Of a stretch of DNA of 5,168 bases, positions 1 through 5,168 are shown one piece after another. The DNA lies in the NCBI GenBank assembly GCA_012519365.1, contig JAAYQH010000467.1, forward strand, positions 1 through 5,168, given 5' to 3'. Position numbers and translations under genes: made by a program. This stretch comes from Planctomycetota bacterium (GTDB taxonomy: Bacteria > Planctomycetota > Phycisphaerae > Sedimentisphaerales > Anaerohalosphaeraceae). The stretch's first letter is position 1; the number at the start of each line of letters is the position of its first letter. The notes below the pieces were generated by a model. The model was not told the DNA's origin. It saw only the letters and a list, made by a program, of their open reading frames with translations, and made no database searches.

Positions 1-5
1 AAAAC

Positions 6-76
6 CTGGGGTACAGGGATTCGAACCCCGACTAACTGATCCAGAGTCAGTCGTGCTACCGTTACACTATACCCCA
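6..76 (-). tRNA. tRNA-Gln, anticodon CUG
   Basis: This is a complete 71-nt tRNA that reads CAG codons. The acceptor arms TGGGGTA (76-70) and TACCCCA (13-7) pair over seven bases, with G at the discriminator position (6). The anticodon stem ACTGA/TCAGT (51-47 and 39-35) encloses a seven-base loop whose anticodon CTG lies at 44-42. The T-arm carries the usual GTTCGAATC core. The first base is U, which is typical of glutamine tRNAs. The CCA tail is not encoded (the next bases are GTTTT on the minus strand), so the tail must be added after transcription. It lies 112 nt beyond the end of thrC on the same strand and has its own promoter. Confidence 0.96.
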
Positions 77-88
77 GTAGGAGAATCT

Positions 89-117
89 AATATACAATCG
101 CCGGCCGATTGGGTCAA
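89..117 (-). promoter_or_regulatory. Sigma-70-type promoter of tRNA-Gln
   Basis: On the minus strand a -35 hexamer TTGACC (117-112) and a -10 hexamer TATATT (94-89) are separated by exactly 17 bases. Each hexamer is one base from consensus. Twelve bases separate the -10 from the tRNA 5' end, so transcription should start around position 82 with a leader of only a few bases. The spacer contains an inverted repeat (see the separate entry). The assignment rests on motif quality and position only. Confidence 0.8.
95..111. repeat. Inverted repeat filling the tRNA-Gln promoter spacer
   Basis: The perfect six-base arms CAATCG (95-100) and CGATTG (106-111) flank a five-base centre. The dyad occupies all 17 bases between the -35 and -10 hexamers of the tRNA-Gln promoter. 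That is where a DNA-binding repressor or activator could act. It may also be chance, because six-base arms are short. Confidence 0.5.
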
Positions 118-128
118 GCGGCAATTGG

Positions 129-158
129 CTGATTTTGGCTAAAAATCAGATAAATCTG
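129..158. repeat. Overlapping inverted repeats after thrC
   Basis: Two mutually exclusive stem-loops lie between thrC and tRNA-Gln. One has perfect eight-base arms (129-136 with 142-149) and a five-base loop. The other has five-base arms CAGAT/ATCTG (147-151 with 154-158) and a two-base loop. On the minus strand the second is followed by ATTTTT, so it could be a weak intrinsic terminator for the thrC operon. Both stems are AT-rich and there is no strong GC stem plus U-tract, so a terminator call is uncertain. No other terminator is visible after thrC. Confidence 0.4.
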
Positions 159-188
159 GCTTCCAAAGGGTGTTGACGTCCCGCGTGG

Positions 189-1532
189 CTATTTGATCAG
201 GGCAATAATTGCGTCCAGGTCGTTGGCCGACCGCATCGGCGGGTTACTAAAAGGACGTGCCATGTGGCTGTGATATTCCACCGTGGCGTTGGGGTCCTTT
301 AGCAGGTGACCGGTCAGAACACAGGCGACGCGTTGTTCTTTGCCGACGATTCCGTCAGCCAGCAAATGTTTAAGGCCCGCGATAGTGGCCGCTGAGGCCG
401 GCTCGCAACCCAGGCCGGTCTTTCCGATTTGAGCCTTGGCGTCGAGGATTTCTTCGTCCGTTACTGCCAACACCACACCGTTGCAGACCGCAACGGCACG
501 CAGACATTTTTTCAGGTTAACCGGTCGCGAGATTTCAATAGCCGAGGCGACTGTGTGCGGGCGGAACCCCGTCGCGTCCAGCTTGTCGTAATAGGTTCTG
601 ATGGCCTTGTTGTCAACTTGTCCGTTGTTCCACCGCAGGTGTTTGTCGTTAACCAGTTCCGTCAGCGTATTGGCGCCGACGGCGTTGATGACGGCAAGCC
701 GCGGCACACGTTCAATCAAGCCCAGTGATTTCAGTTCCATAAAGGCTTTTCCAAAGGCACTGCTGTTGCCCAGATTGCCCCCGGGAACAATAATCCAGTC
801 GGGTACCTCCCAGTTGAGTTGCTCGATAATGCGGTACATTATCGTTTTTTGCCCTTCCAGCCGGAAGGGGTTCAGTGAATTGACCAGATAAATCTTCAAT
901 TGCCGACATACATCCTGCACCTGCCGCATGCAATCGTCAAAATCACCGTCAATTTGGATGGTCTGGGCACCGTAATCCATAGCCTGGCTCAGTTTGCCAA
1001 AAGCGATTTTGCCCTGACCGATGAACACTGTCGCCTTCAGATTGCAACTGTGAGCGTACAGCGCCATCGCTGCCGAGGTATTGCCGGTCGAGGCACAGGC
1101 GCTGGCCGTTGCGCCCACCCATTTTGCATGGCTAAAGGCCGCGGTCATTCCGTTATCTTTGAACGAGCCTGACGGGTTCATTCCTTCATACTGCAGGAAC
1201 AACCCTTTCGGATTCATTCCCAGCTCCGTCGCCAATGCGGGGTTCGGCTGCAAAAGGGTCTGTCCTTCGCCGATGCTGACTTTGCAGGGATCCGGGCAAA
1301 AATTCAGCAATTCCCGAAACCGCCACACCCCCGAAAAATCAAGCCGGTCGTTGCGTTTTGCCCATCGTTTAGCAAAGTCGGACAGTGACTTGGGCAGGGG
1401 CGCGTTATCCCACTCGTAACATACATCCAGTAAATCGCCGCACGCCGGGCAGCAAAACAAGGTCTCATCGCAGCCAAAGGTCGCCGAACACGCCGGATTT
1501 ATACATTTTTGATAAGCAAACTGCTTGTCCAT
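189..1532 (-). CDS. thrC: Threonine synthase
   Basis: This cytoplasmic PLP enzyme converts O-phosphohomoserine to threonine and phosphate, the last step of threonine synthesis. The 447-residue protein opens with a zinc-ribbon-like cysteine set (C10, C15, C28, C31). A fold-type II PLP domain follows: the motif [10 protein letters not shown] at 119-128 contains the probable PLP-binding lysine K125, STGNTS lies at 148-153, and the glycine-rich phosphate-cradling loop GGNLGN is at 251-256. The C-terminal motif TGHLLKDP is also typical of threonine synthases. The length fits the full-size form with an N-terminal ribbon. The ATG at 1532 directly abuts the TGA of the upstream HAD gene, and AGGG (1544-1541) lies eight bases upstream as ribosome binding site. 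It is the last gene of a three-gene operon. Other fold-type II enzymes such as threonine dehydratase or cysteine synthase are less likely given the LKDP ending and N-terminal ribbon. Confidence 0.94.
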   Translation of the reverse strand: MDKQFAYQKCINPACSATFGCDETLFCCPACGDLLDVCYEWDNAPLPKSLSDFAKRWAKRNDRLDFSGVWRFRELLNFCPDPCKVSIGEGQTLLQPNPALATELGMNPKGLFLQYEGMNPSGSFKDNGMTAAFSHAKWVGATASACASTGNTSAAMALYAHSCNLKATVFIGQGKIAFGKLSQAMDYGAQTIQIDGDFDDCMRQVQDVCRQLKIYLVNSLNPFRLEGQKTIMYRIIEQLNWEVPDWIIVPGGNLGNSSAFGKAFMELKSLGLIERVPRLAVINAVGANTLTELVNDKHLRWNNGQVDNKAIRTYYDKLDATGFRPHTVASAIEISRPVNLKKCLRAVAVCNGVVLAVTDEEILDAKAQIGKTGLGCEPASAATIAGLKHLLADGIVGKEQRVACVLTGHLLKDPNATVEYHSHMARPFSNPPMRSANDLDAIIALIK

Positions 1533-2303
1533 TCAGGATACCCTAAAAGAATTATCAGAGTTCAAGTGCTCCACAAGTGCCGGCAAATCAGAGATTTTCT
1601 CAATGCGATAGGCACCCTCGGGAAGAGGTTTTCCAGCATTGGCGTGTCCGCATTTCAGAACGGCGGTCATCCCTGCGGCCTGTGCACCGACGATGTCTTT
1701 GTGAATCAGATCGCCGACAAACATAATATGTTGCGGCTGAACGTCAATGCGACGGGCGGCCTCCTGAAAAATCCTAACATTCGGCTTTCGCCAGGGAAAC
1801 TCATAGGAATACAGCCTCACCGGAAAATAACGCAGCAATCCTTCCCGTTCAAGATGCCGTTCAAGGCTGCTTTTATGAATGAAGGTATTGCTCAGCAGGC
1901 CCAGTTTTAATCCCATCTGAGTCAGCCTGTCCAGTGTCTCGGCCGTCCCCGACTCGACGGAGCCGGTCTCGGCCAATTTCGCGTACCACCGCCAGTTGAG
2001 CTCTTCCCATTGTTCAGGCGTTAGAGTCAGGCCGTTTTTGGTGCCGTATCTCTTGAGCAAGTCAAGCGAATCAAAGTCGTTGCCCGTCAGCCATGACAGC
2101 AGCAAATGCCAACGAATACCCCACAGATGCAGCAGCCGATAGACTTGATAGGAGCCTACCGGCTGGTTGAGTTCCTGCAAATAGGCATACGACCGGCGCA
2201 TCGCCTCGTCAAGCAGTCGTCCTTTGCTCAACGTGCCGAAATGCAGCAGGGTATCGCCCAGATCAAACAGTATCGCTTCGATCCGTCGTTCAGCCAAATC
2301 CAT
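1533..2303 (-). CDS. HAD-superfamily hydrolase, subfamily IA type
   Basis: This 256-residue soluble protein is a probable phosphatase of unknown substrate. Motif I is FDLGDTL with nucleophile D14, motif II is S138 in LLSNT, motif III is K173 in RKP, and motif IV is GD at 197-198 plus D203. A helical cap lies between motifs I and II (about residues 25-115), as in subfamily I. The usual +2 acid/base aspartate of DxDxT is glycine here (G16). Glycine at that position is also found in active HAD phosphatases with FDLGN motifs, so activity is not excluded. The start ATG overlaps the stop of the preceding gene by one base (TAATG). GAGG at 2309-2306 is only two bases from the start, which suggests coupling by re-initiation. 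The next gene, thrC, begins right after its stop. It might act on a phosphorylated intermediate of the pathway or be a metabolite-repair enzyme; the sequence does not decide. Confidence 0.87.
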   Translation of the reverse strand: MDLAERRIEAILFDLGDTLLHFGTLSKGRLLDEAMRRSYAYLQELNQPVGSYQVYRLLHLWGIRWHLLLSWLTGNDFDSLDLLKRYGTKNGLTLTPEQWEELNWRWYAKLAETGSVESGTAETLDRLTQMGLKLGLLSNTFIHKSSLERHLEREGLLRYFPVRLYSYEFPWRKPNVRIFQEAARRIDVQPQHIMFVGDLIHKDIVGAQAAGMTAVLKCGHANAGKPLPEGAYRIEKISDLPALVEHLNSDNSFRVS

Positions 2304-3631
2304 TACCTCTTTGGTGGAAGTTTATCGCCGAAGGCCTCTTGGGTCCACGTTTCCATCTCCTCATCGGAAATTGCCGACATCCGATCCGCGGCATACTCCA
2401 GGTCAATCCTGTCTTTGATTGCTATTACGCGCGGGTCATGTTTGGCGATCTCGATATGGTAGCGTGCTTCAATCCAGTGTTTAATGCCGGCAGCGCCGCT
2501 CTTGTCGGTAATGGCTACGCCTACCGGCCGATTCAGCAGGTTATGCGTATCAAAGCAGTTGTAAATCTCTTCGTTTTTCAACAGGCCGTCTGCGTGAATC
2601 CCCGCTCGTGTGACATTGAAGTCCCGACCGACCAGCGGATAGTTCGGCTGAATGTTAAAGCCCAATTCCTTGTTGGCATACTGGGCCAGTTCGGTAATGG
2701 CCGCATAATTGACACGGCTGTCGGTTCCCTTCAGTTGCGCATGCTCGACCACCAACGCCTCGAGCGGCGGATTGCCCGTTCGCTCGCCGACGCCGAAGAT
2801 CGCGCAGTTGGCCGCAGCACACCCATACAGCCAGGCGGTGGCGGCGCAAACCTGTACCTTGTGGAAGTCGTTATGGCCGTGCCACTCCAGCCACTCGGCC
2901 GGAACGCCGATTTTACGCAGTCCGGCGACAAGTTTCGGCACCGACCGCGGCAGCTTGACGTTCGGATACGGCACACCAAAACCCAGCGTATCACACAGAC
3001 GAATCTTGACCGGCGACTTATACTCTTGCGATAATTCCATCAGCCTGGCCGCAAACGGCAGAACAAAACCGTCAAAATCGGCCCGTGTAATGTCCTCAAA
3101 GTGGCACCGGGGGATGATCCCATTGTCCAGAGCCGCCCGCACAATATCCAGATAGGACTGCAGCGCCTGAGCACGCGTTTTTTTGAGCTTCAGAAAGATA
3201 TGATAGTCACTAGTGCTGGTCAGGATGCCGGTTTCTTTAAGTCCCATCTGTGTAACATACTTAAAGTCTGACGCCGTGGCCCGAATCCAGCCGGTAATCT
3301 CCGGAAAATCATACCCGCGTTCCTGGCAAAGGCGAACCGCCTTGCGATCGCGTTCGGAATACAGGAAAAATTCCGATTGGCGAATCAGAGCAGTGCCGCC
3401 GTTGATCGTATGTAAAAAATCGAATATTTTCAAAATTTGTTCCGGGGAATAGGGTGCCCGTGCCTGCTGGCCGTCACGGAAAGTGGTGTCGGTTATCCAG
3501 ACCTCATCGGGGATTTCCATCGGGACGGGTTGCTCCTCAAACACCATCCGAGGGAATTCTGTATAGGGGAAAATGTCCCGGAACAATTCAGGTTGTTCCT
3601 TATCTTGTAGCTGAATTGAAGATAGATCCAT
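2303..3631 (-). CDS. DRE-TIM acyl-CoA condensing enzyme, probable Re-type citrate synthase
   Basis: This 442-residue enzyme should condense acetyl-CoA with a 2-oxo acid. The LeuA/homocitrate synthase-type TIM barrel is clear. The opening motif is DTTFRDGQQ (from D48, with R52 and D53), HFEDITR lies at 177-183, and the metal-binding HGHND is at 251-255. GERTGNPPLE (282-291) and the GIHADG loop with H346 follow. DGQQ replaces the common DGEQ, and an RQSEFFLYSERDR segment (84-96) is present; both recall, from memory, the Re-citrate synthases of anaerobes such as Clostridium kluyveri (about 450 residues). Isopropylmalate, citramalate or homocitrate synthase cannot be excluded. The barrel is followed by about 100 residues, with no full LeuA regulatory domain evident. 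ATG at 3631 is preferred because GAGAGG (3642-3637) lies five bases upstream; an upstream in-frame GTG at 3637 would overlap that site. It is the first gene of the operon with the HAD gene and thrC. Confidence 0.85.
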   Translation of the reverse strand: MDLSSIQLQDKEQPELFRDIFPYTEFPRMVFEEQPVPMEIPDEVWITDTTFRDGQQARAPYSPEQILKIFDFLHTINGGTALIRQSEFFLYSERDRKAVRLCQERGYDFPEITGWIRATASDFKYVTQMGLKETGILTSTSDYHIFLKLKKTRAQALQSYLDIVRAALDNGIIPRCHFEDITRADFDGFVLPFAARLMELSQEYKSPVKIRLCDTLGFGVPYPNVKLPRSVPKLVAGLRKIGVPAEWLEWHGHNDFHKVQVCAATAWLYGCAAANCAIFGVGERTGNPPLEALVVEHAQLKGTDSRVNYAAITELAQYANKELGFNIQPNYPLVGRDFNVTRAGIHADGLLKNEEIYNCFDTHNLLNRPVGVAITDKSGAAGIKHWIEARYHIEIAKHDPRVIAIKDRIDLEYAADRMSAISDEEMETWTQEAFGDKLPPKR

Positions 3632-3650
3632 ACGCACCTCTCAAAATCAG

Positions 3651-3676
3651 GTTTTCGTCGCTTGTTACCCGAAAAC
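3651..3676. repeat. Stem-loop between tRNA-Leu and the operon's first gene
   Basis: Perfect seven-base arms GTTTTCG (3651-3657) and CGAAAAC (3670-3676) enclose a 12-base loop. The element sits in the 51-nt gap between the 3' end of tRNA-Leu and the first start codon of the operon. No U-tract follows on either strand, so it is not an intrinsic terminator. It could be a processing or stabilising hairpin at the mRNA 5' end left after tRNA release. Function is inferred from position only. Confidence 0.45.
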
Positions 3677-3682
3677 AGCAGA

Positions 3683-3765
3683 TAGCCGAGGTGGGAGTCG
3701 AACCCACACGCCCTTGCGGGCAGGGGATTTTAAATCCCCAGCGTCTGCCATTCCGCCACTCGGCC
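3683..3765 (-). tRNA. tRNA-Leu, anticodon UAA
   Basis: This is a complete 83-nt class II tRNA that reads UUA and UUG codons. The acceptor arms 3765-3759 (GGCCGAG) and 3690-3684 (CTCGGCT) pair with a G-U wobble at the first position, and the discriminator is A (3683), as expected for leucine. The anticodon stem GGGGA/TCCCC encloses loop TTTAAAA with anticodon TAA at 3732-3730. A long variable arm with a GCCC/GGGC stem follows, then a T-arm with stem GTGGG/CCCAC. CCA is not encoded. It lies 51 nt upstream of the condensing-enzyme gene on the same strand and may share its transcript. Confidence 0.96.
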
Positions 3766-3784
3766 AAATGTACGTTATAAAACT

Positions 3785-3810
3785 GTTTCCAGTTCCGGAA
3801 ATTCCAGAAA
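3785..3810. repeat. GGAA/TTCC repeats in the tRNA-Leu leader
   Basis: The minus strand carries CTGGAA, CCGGAA and CTGGAA in quick succession just after the predicted transcription start. They include a perfect eight-base palindrome TTCCGGAA at 3793-3800, and outer GTTTC/GAAAC arms bound the element. This could be an operator or a leader hairpin. The arms do not pair throughout, so the meaning is uncertain. Confidence 0.3.
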
Positions 3811-3813
3811 CGA

Positions 3814-3841
3814 ATTATAAAAAAACATCCTTTGATTTCAA
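3814..3841 (-). promoter_or_regulatory. Sigma-70-type promoter of tRNA-Leu and probably the operon
   Basis: On the minus strand, TTGAAA (3841-3836) and a perfect TATAAT (3819-3814) are 16 bases apart. Transcription should start near 3807, giving a leader of about 40 nt before the tRNA. The 51-nt gap after the tRNA has no comparable promoter, so this site is the best candidate to drive the three downstream protein genes as well. A second TATAAC (3777-3772) closer to the tRNA lacks a good -35. Confidence 0.72.
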
Positions 3842-3856
3842 GAAAATACTGTCTTT

Positions 3857-3884
3857 CAAAATTTTGTGTCTAATTTTTGCAAAA
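3857..3884. repeat. Two AT-rich 10-bp palindromes upstream of the sigma gene
   Basis: CAAAATTTTG (3857-3866) and TTTTGCAAAA (3875-3884) are both perfect palindromes, with centres 18 bp apart. They lie in the divergent intergenic region. The second overlaps the proposed -35 element of the sigma factor gene. They might be regulator sites, but such palindromes arise easily in AT-rich DNA. Confidence 0.3.
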
Positions 3885-3905
3885 TAGGCGAGTAATTTAC
3901 ATAAA
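3877..3905 (+). promoter_or_regulatory. Possible promoter of the ECF sigma factor gene
   Basis: TTGCAA (3877-3882) and CATAAA (3900-3905) are 17 bases apart and each matches four of six consensus bases. Transcription would start near 3912, about 27 nt before the start codon. A better -10-like TATACT (3910-3915) has no -35 at a proper distance. No typical ECF-type -35 GGAAC was seen, so self-activation is not supported by the sequence. Confidence 0.35.
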
Positions 3906-3938
3906 CCATTATACTGATGGGCAGAGGTACCGCGGCAT

Positions 3939-4451
3939 ATGAATCAAGACAAAGAAAAGCAGTTTTTCCGTCTTTTTATGCAGCATCAACGGGCCGTTTT
4001 TTGCTACATCCTGATGAATGTGCGCAATGCCGACGATGCACGGGATCTGATGCAGGAAGCGGCGGTCATTATGTGGCAAAAATACTCTGTTAAAGACCCG
4101 GAAGACCGTTTTTCTGCCTGGGCAGTGGCGATTGCCCGCAACTTAATCAAACGATACTACCAACGACTCAAGCGAAATCATCTGATTTTCAACGACGATT
4201 TGCTGGCGGAAATTGAAGATCGAAGCCGAGTCCACCTTGAATCTTACGAAGATTATCTGGTGGCTTTGCGAAAATGCCTTGCCAAATTGGATGTCCGCCA
4301 GCGTCAATTGCTGAATTTGAAATATGAACGCGGCATGAAAGTCAAAGAGATTTCCATGCATGTTCGTCGTTCTACCGAGGCCATCTATAAAATCATAGCG
4401 AGGACGCAGGCGGCGTTGCTGCGGTGTATCCAGAAATCAATGGCGGAGTAA
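3939..4451 (+). CDS. ECF-type RNA polymerase sigma factor (Rhodopirellula/Verrucomicrobium type)
   Basis: This 170-residue sigma factor would direct RNA polymerase to a dedicated promoter set. Only regions 2 and 4 are present, as in ECF factors. Region 2 has DARDLMQEAAVIMWQ (33-47), the counterpart of the usual DAEDLVQE core-binding motif, and FSAWAVAIARNLIKRY (58-73) for -10 recognition. Region 4 has LDVRQRQLLNLKYERG (117-132) followed by a helix-turn-helix around 133-163 for -35 recognition. The VRNADDARD and RRSTEAIYK segments resemble the family typical of planctomycetes and verrucomicrobia. ATG at 3939 follows GAGG (3924-3927) at 11 bases, a slightly long spacing. The gene is divergent from tRNA-Leu and is followed after 15 nt by a FecR-domain gene, which suggests that activity is gated by that membrane protein. 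Target promoters are unknown. Confidence 0.92.
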   Translation: MNQDKEKQFFRLFMQHQRAVFCYILMNVRNADDARDLMQEAAVIMWQKYSVKDPEDRFSAWAVAIARNLIKRYYQRLKRNHLIFNDDLLAEIEDRSRVHLESYEDYLVALRKCLAKLDVRQRQLLNLKYERGMKVKEISMHVRRSTEAIYKIIARTQAALLRCIQKSMAE

Positions 4452-4466
4452 GGAGCGGAGACGGAT

Positions 4467-5168
4467 TTGGATAAATTGGAACAGATCATCACGCTGGTAA
4501 TCAAAGAATACGAAGGAACGCTCACGAGTGAGGAATTTTTGTTTCTTCAGGAGTGTTTAAAGGAAGATTCGCAGCTTCTGGATTTTTATCTTAATTGTTA
4601 TCTGACAATTTCCATATTTAATAAGGCGTATGATTTTTCTGACTGTGTCGAATGGCCTCAGGACGACCTGACAGATATTGACGGTCCGTTGTGGAAAGAA
4701 CTGTCGGTGCTCGAGAAAATGGCCCCTTCGTTAGAGATTCCCAAGCCGGCAGAGGAGCGTCCCCGCGAGGTCATTGAGAAACTCGACGTAGAAAAACCAC
4801 CCCGCACGATAAGAAAATCGTCAGTGGTGACGGCTATTGTCTCAAGTGCGGCGTTGCTTTTCTTTGTGATTTTAATTCGGTTTTTCCCCGCCCCGGCAGT
4901 GCGGACACCTATTGGCAAGGTCCTGCACCTAAACAATGCAGTTTTTGCCCGTCATCTCAAGCCGGTGGCTGAGGGGCAAGATGTATTTGCTGGTCCATTG
5001 GCACTGACGGATGGCTCTGTTCTGATCGAACTGGATACCGGAACACGGCTGTTTCTGACGGCACCTATTGAGATAGAACTTTTCAATAAATCTCTTGTAT
5101 GTCTTGAAAGTGGTAAATTGTTGGCTCAGGTAACGCCGAGTGGCCTGGGGTTCACCGTTGATACACCG
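4467..5168 (+). CDS. Membrane-anchored FecR-domain protein, probable sigma regulator (partial)
   Basis: The reading frame runs uninterrupted to the window edge (234 codons visible) and is cut there. No ATG occurs before about codon 83. The best start is TTG at 4467, with GGAG (4457-4460) six bases upstream; a second AAGGAG overlaps the sigma stop. Residues 1-117 are acidic and cytoplasmic and resemble the N-terminus of planctomycete FecR proteins (a region with EGTLTSEEFLFLQECL). One hydrophobic helix follows at about 118-137, preceded by basic residues RTIRK, which predicts N-in topology. The FecR domain starts near 146 and shows DG at 182-183, GT at 192-193, AP at 199-200 and GFTV at 228-231. 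No HxxxCxxC zinc anti-sigma motif is seen. The probable role is to sense an envelope signal and modulate the adjacent sigma factor. Related proteins often carry a LamG-like domain further on, which would lie outside the window. Confidence 0.85.
   Translation, partial: MDKLEQIITLVIKEYEGTLTSEEFLFLQECLKEDSQLLDFYLNCYLTISIFNKAYDFSDCVEWPQDDLTDIDGPLWKELSVLEKMAPSLEIPKPAEERPREVIEKLDVEKPPRTIRKSSVVTAIVSSAALLFFVILIRFFPAPAVRTPIGKVLHLNNAVFARHLKPVAEGQDVFAGPLALTDGSVLIELDTGTRLFLTAPIEIELFNKSLVCLESGKLLAQVTPSGLGFTVDTP

Noticed and set aside
1509..1910. A 133-codon open frame on the plus strand
   Set aside because: It is antisense to the HAD gene and the thrC start, both of which are supported by motifs and coupled junctions.
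1533..2303. The HAD gene as ThrH, a phosphoserine:homoserine phosphotransferase that would supply ThrC
   Set aside because: ThrH is a shorter SerB-like protein; this one is 256 residues with a large cap and an FDLGDTL motif, so only the neighbourhood supports the idea.
2339..3034. A 231-codon open frame on the plus strand opposite the condensing-enzyme gene
   Set aside because: It lies wholly antisense to a gene with strong family motifs, shows no recognisable domain, and is readily explained by the codon pattern of the opposite strand.
3635..3637. An upstream GTG as start of the condensing-enzyme gene
   Set aside because: It overlaps the GAGAGG ribosome binding site, which is correctly spaced for ATG at 3631.
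3454..3780. A 108-codon open frame on the plus strand
   Set aside because: It crosses the complete tRNA-Leu gene and the start of the condensing-enzyme gene on the opposite strand, so it is spurious.
4658..4936. A 92-codon open frame on the minus strand
   Set aside because: It is antisense to the FecR-domain gene, whose motifs and transmembrane helix read well on the plus strand; the antisense protein is low-complexity with no known family.
1..5168. CRISPR array, insertion sequence, toxin-antitoxin, defence or prophage genes
   Set aside because: No regularly spaced repeats, transposase motifs, terminal repeats or such genes were seen. tRNA genes can be integration sites, but no integrase gene or attachment-site duplication was found by eye.

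Overview
The window looks like ordinary chromosomal DNA of a bacterium that is probably a planctomycete, perhaps an anaerobic member of the Phycisphaerae. The main clue is the right-hand gene pair. It combines a short ECF sigma factor of the type common in Rhodopirellula and Verrucomicrobium with a membrane-anchored FecR-domain protein. The two tRNA genes have no encoded CCA, and one gene starts at TTG. The phylum assignment is inference from family resemblance, not a database match.

Left and centre, minus strand (read right to left): a near-consensus sigma-70-type promoter (3814-3841) precedes tRNA-Leu(UAA) (3683-3765). After 51 nt comes a tight three-gene block. It encodes a DRE-TIM acyl-CoA condensing enzyme (best guess a Re-type citrate synthase, with isopropylmalate or homocitrate synthase as alternatives), a HAD-family hydrolase and a threonine synthase (thrC). 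The first junction overlaps by one base (TAATG) and the second abuts exactly (TGA|ATG), so the three are almost certainly co-transcribed and translationally coupled. After a further 112 nt comes tRNA-Gln(CUG) (6-76), which has its own clear promoter (89-117).

Right, plus strand: a 173-bp AT-rich divergent intergenic region (3766-3938) separates tRNA-Leu from the ECF sigma factor gene (3939-4451). Fifteen bases after its stop, in the same frame, begins a TTG-started FecR-domain gene (4467 to the window edge). It has a cytoplasmic N-terminal part, one transmembrane helix and a FecR domain outside. The pair is a candidate transmembrane signalling module in which the FecR protein would control the sigma factor.

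How the genes fit together: the minus-strand operon is central and amino-acid metabolism (acetyl-CoA condensation to a tricarboxylic product, and the last step of threonine synthesis). The HAD enzyme's substrate cannot be told from sequence. No mobile element, CRISPR array, defence cassette or rRNA is seen. I found no convincing wholly new system. The points most worth checking are the identity of the condensing enzyme, the sigma/FecR pair, the tRNA-mRNA linkage and the dyad inside the tRNA-Gln promoter.
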